NCBI GenBank assembly: GCA_019843655.1
Contig: JACDQD010000009.1
Span: 4,239,204 to 4,303,203, forward strand
From: Lethocerus indicus
Lineage: Eukaryota > Arthropoda > Insecta > Hemiptera > Belostomatidae
Reading direction: 5' to 3'
DNA: 64,000 bases
In this document: piece after piece, positions 60,923-64,000 of the stretch
Position numbering within the stretch: the stretch's first letter is position 1
Layout: each line of letters opens with the position of its first letter
Notes under the pieces: generated by a model
What the model was told of the DNA's origin: nothing
Database searches by the model: none
Seen by the model: only the letters and a program-made list of their open reading frames with translations
Position numbers and translations under genes: made by a program

Positions 60923-63900
60923 ACAGTTCAAAATATATAATTTTCATCGCTGCGGCGCTGAATCGAAAACCGGTCTGCCGTAGAGTGTGGCAATCGGACC
61001 GATTGATAATATTGTTGGAGAACGTATTTGTAAACCCGACACGGACTTCGGTACAGATGCCGGATCATTAATAAGAATGGCGCTCCAAACTCGAAGTCAT
61101 TCCCGTTTCAAAAGCATTACCTTTCTGGCCCCGAAAGAAAATAAACAGTCCGGCCTCCTTCTTTTCGGCTACAGTAATCACAGTGGAGCAATTTTACGCG
61201 TCCATTTTTCATTCGTGTAACGTTCGACCATTAAAAACTGGACAACGGAGCCCTTCGATACACAATCTCAGTTGCACCGCTTGAAAAACAGTTGTCGATT
61301 GCGCGGGACTATCGCAAAAATTATATTTCGTTTTTTTAAAACGAAGGCCAAAAATATGAAAATATTCAGCCTATCGTGGGGCGCAACAATCTGAGTCAAG
61401 ACAAATAATTTCGCTCACTTTCCGCATTTTTAAAACGTAATTTATATTCAAAAATTCCTCCACATTCGTTTTTTCGATAACGCAATCTATCGATGCTGTT
61501 TTCAAACCAGTTTGGAGATCTCGAAAGCTCTCAAATTTTGAAACAGCCATAACCTTTGTTTTGCAGCCTAAATGTTTTCGTAAATAACGTCATTTTTAAA
61601 TTTATCTTATCGGAGGTACTAGAGGGACAGGAAATTAAAATATATATGACAGAAATTACAGGAAATATGGAAATATTTAAAGAAAAAACTGCTGAAAATG
61701 CGCGGGAATAAAGGAAAATATAATTTCAGATTTATATTTCACCTCCATATATTGAAGTCCCTGGAATATATTTAGTAAATTATGAACGCTTTCTGTTCTT
61801 GATAATTCCATCTTTAGGCAGGCAGTTACATGCGGGTGAACTTGAAGGAACGGAACCGGCCGTTGGACACAATCGAACAGAAATTGAAAAGAAGAAAGGA
61901 AAGACATGTTTATGGGTCTCCTTTGTTGTGAATTGTAAAGTGAGGTGGATAGTTTCAATGGACGGGCTACAACTTGAATAATTAACCTACGGGGGTGTCC
62001 GCCGGGAGGTGATCCGCTTTTCGACAAAAGGGGGATTACCCGGGAAGAACAAGTCTCTTTTGTGACCGAGAGCCTTTAAAGGTTGAGGCTGGGGGGTGGG
62101 GGAGGAAGGACCTTTCCGCTGCTTAAGCAGGCCGCCAGCGAACCCGGGAGGACGGAATACGGAGAAACGTCTCGCGAGAGGGTGAAACCGGTCTCGTGTT
62201 CTTGGAAGTTACGCAACTACGAAACTGGGCTCTGAGTCGGTCTTACACCTGGGTTACCTTGAATGGGGATAATCACTGCTTGGGAGATTTTTTTTTCTGA
62301 AGTTATGAATCTGAATATCCCATTCCATTTTCTTAAAACAAGTTCTTCTTAATTAAATCATACAGCTTAATTTTTTTAAATCCAATCCCACTTTCTTATT
62401 TTCTAAAACACAGAAATATTGTCAGAATTTTTCCCATTTTCCCCAGCTTTTTCGGTAGTATTCGTTAAAGTGGTTAATAAGAGAATCGATCTATTACTTT
62501 TTAATGCACTCTAGGCAGTAAATTGTTACACCGCATAAGGGATGCAGTGGGTAATTTCAATTTCAGATAACTGGAAGCCGAAAGATTACGTTATTGAAGT
62601 AGGACTTTTTTTTTATTTCGATCTATGTCAAGATCACATAAACGGGCCGTTACCGCAGGATAGGCGTTTCGCAACGGCTCTGAGCCCGGCAATATCGGCT
62701 TTTCGCTCGCCCATTTCCTTTGCTCCGATAGAACTGAGGGGAGAGATATAGGAGAGGCAGAAGTGGGCCGTAAAACGGGAGGAATGCAATGAAGAGGGAG
62801 GAGGCGCCCCACGTGGAAAGCGTTCTCTGTGGGGGGGCACCCGGAGAGAACTTTTTTCTCCAGGTTTTTATTTTTTTCTCCTCCCCCCCCACTCATATTT
62901 CTCGAAAGGCGCAGGTACGCGTGCTCGCTGGACGCAGGTATACCCCATCGTCTATTTATTGCCCCATTCATTATGACGCCGCCTTTACCGTACCGCCCTT
63001 TTGCGTCTGACCCGGCTTGCAGGAATCCTAAATATCCGGTCAATACCTGTACGTACCAGTCTGATGAACTCAAACTGTACACTTTATTATTTGGAGTATT
63101 TAACGTACTGAAATTTTATGTCACGTTGAAATCATGAACGTTCGAAAAATTATGATTGAGATAACGCTGTGTAGACACTAGCGTCGAGCGCGTATAAAAA
63201 TAGCATTCGCTAAGCCAGTTTTTTGTTAGGTCGATATTCTTAAAATTAAGATTAATAACATTAAGACGTCGTACAGTACGTTCAGTGCAAGGGGATGTAG
63301 AATTTAAACTATCAGCGAACACGATATCAACAGTTCATTCTTTTTTAGAAATACTTCCTTATTAAATAAAAGTGGTCACTGTATATTTCACCTTTCTAAT
63401 AAGATTTTCAGTCTCAAGTTTAATAACAAATTATGATGAGATATGTAATTTATTTACTTTAAACGTTTAATTTCAAACATGTTAAACTCTCAAAGAATTT
63501 TTAAGAGTAAATAAAAGAGTAAAAGAAATTATTTGCTAATATAACAATACAAAAAAATACAATAATGTACAACAATGTACAAAAAATAGAATAATACTGT
63601 AAAATCTTGTAATTTAAGGTTTGGGAAGTGCTTAGTGGTGGGGAGGATTCAATAAACAAATATTACTTTCAGTGGGACGGTTCATTGATCGCGCTTATTC
63701 GCGCCTGGGCGGCAGTGTAAGTTGCAAACCTCAATGTAACGCGGGTCATTAAAGTATTAATCCGGTCGGGTGCCTGAAAGGGGAGACGGGCGATCGGTCC
63801 GCTCGGGGCCGGTTTAGGAACCGTTTTTCGGGACCGTGCAAAAACCTCGGCGGTAATTAGCCCGCCGGAGGTCCAGTTTTTCATCGTCATCTCGCCTCCC

Positions 63901-64000
63901 TCGGGTTGACCTTCGGACGGGGAAGCCATTCGCGGCCGCAACCTATCCAATATCTTATTCCCGAGATCCGGAGTATCGGAGCCGAAATAAATTCTGGTCC

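Larger units (their letters stand above)
44470..64000 (+). other. first intron, segment 3 (RP2 to end of window)
   Basis: At least 19,531 nt follow RP2 without a recognisable FEZ exon, so the next acceptor is probably outside the window. I recognise no gene. The segment holds GA and CT microsatellites at 49.5, 51.2, 51.4 and 56.2 kb, G and C homopolymers at 58.2 and 60.4 kb, an inverted repeat at 48.2 kb, a palindromic GGGTCA/TGACCC cluster at 60.7 kb and the second copy of repeat family B at 60.9 kb. GC-rich patches lie near 54.9-55.2, 58.5-58.7 and 62.0-62.2 kb. Confidence 0.62.

Noticed and set aside
62591..63082. Longest open frame after exon 1 in this half of the window (163 codons, - strand)
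   Set aside because: Composition follows local GC-rich and low-complexity DNA, overlapping frames are equally open, and there is no recognisable domain or splice context.
1..64000. CRISPR arrays, rRNA genes, or a complete transposon with its own enzyme
   Set aside because: No regular short-repeat/spacer array, no conserved rRNA blocks and no transposase, integrase or reverse transcriptase motifs seen in any translated frame.

Overview
This window looks like arthropod (probably insect) nuclear DNA. The evidence is a spliced, conserved first coding exon on the + strand, a consensus splice donor, AT-rich non-coding DNA with short GC-rich patches, many microsatellites, and no bacterial-style gene packing. 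Only one gene can be supported: the 5' end of an Unc-76/FEZ (fasciculation and elongation protein zeta) gene, a kinesin-1 cargo adaptor acting in axonal transport and axon bundling. Its leader and first coding exon occupy roughly 1-720. The exon ends inside a codon at a GTAAGT donor (721-726).

I found no second Unc-76 exon in the remaining 63 kb, so 721-64000 reads as one very long first intron that leaves the window on the right. This is inference from a by-eye search without homology tools. Dozens of short open frames occur on both strands, but I recognise none of them as a known protein family.

The most interesting signal is at 23061-23091 and 44454-44475. At each place a pyrimidine tract ends in CAG and runs directly into GTAAGT, so a strong 3' splice site abuts a strong 5' splice site with no exon between them. 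That is the signature of recursive splicing (ratcheting points or zero-length exons), known from long introns of Drosophila genes, many of them neuronal. The two sites are alike over about 20 bases, lie on the sense strand, and cut the intron into steps of 22,365 and 21,384 nt, with at least 19.5 kb still to go. Each also has a second donor-like hexamer 29-34 nt downstream (23115 and 44504), as in 'RS-exon' architecture. Inclusion of either mini-exon would put a stop codon in the first full codon after the exon 1 junction.

The rest of the intron holds low-copy dispersed repeats: a composite foldback-like family at about 6.6, 20.3, 29.3, 35.8, 39.1-39.4 and 44.2 kb, a second family at 9.7 and 60.9 kb, two local duplications (30.3/30.6 kb and 42.2/42.3 kb), perfect short hairpins, and GA, CT, AC, TA, G and C tracts. 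I see no tRNA, rRNA, CRISPR array or recognisable transposase or reverse transcriptase. The species cannot be named from this sequence.
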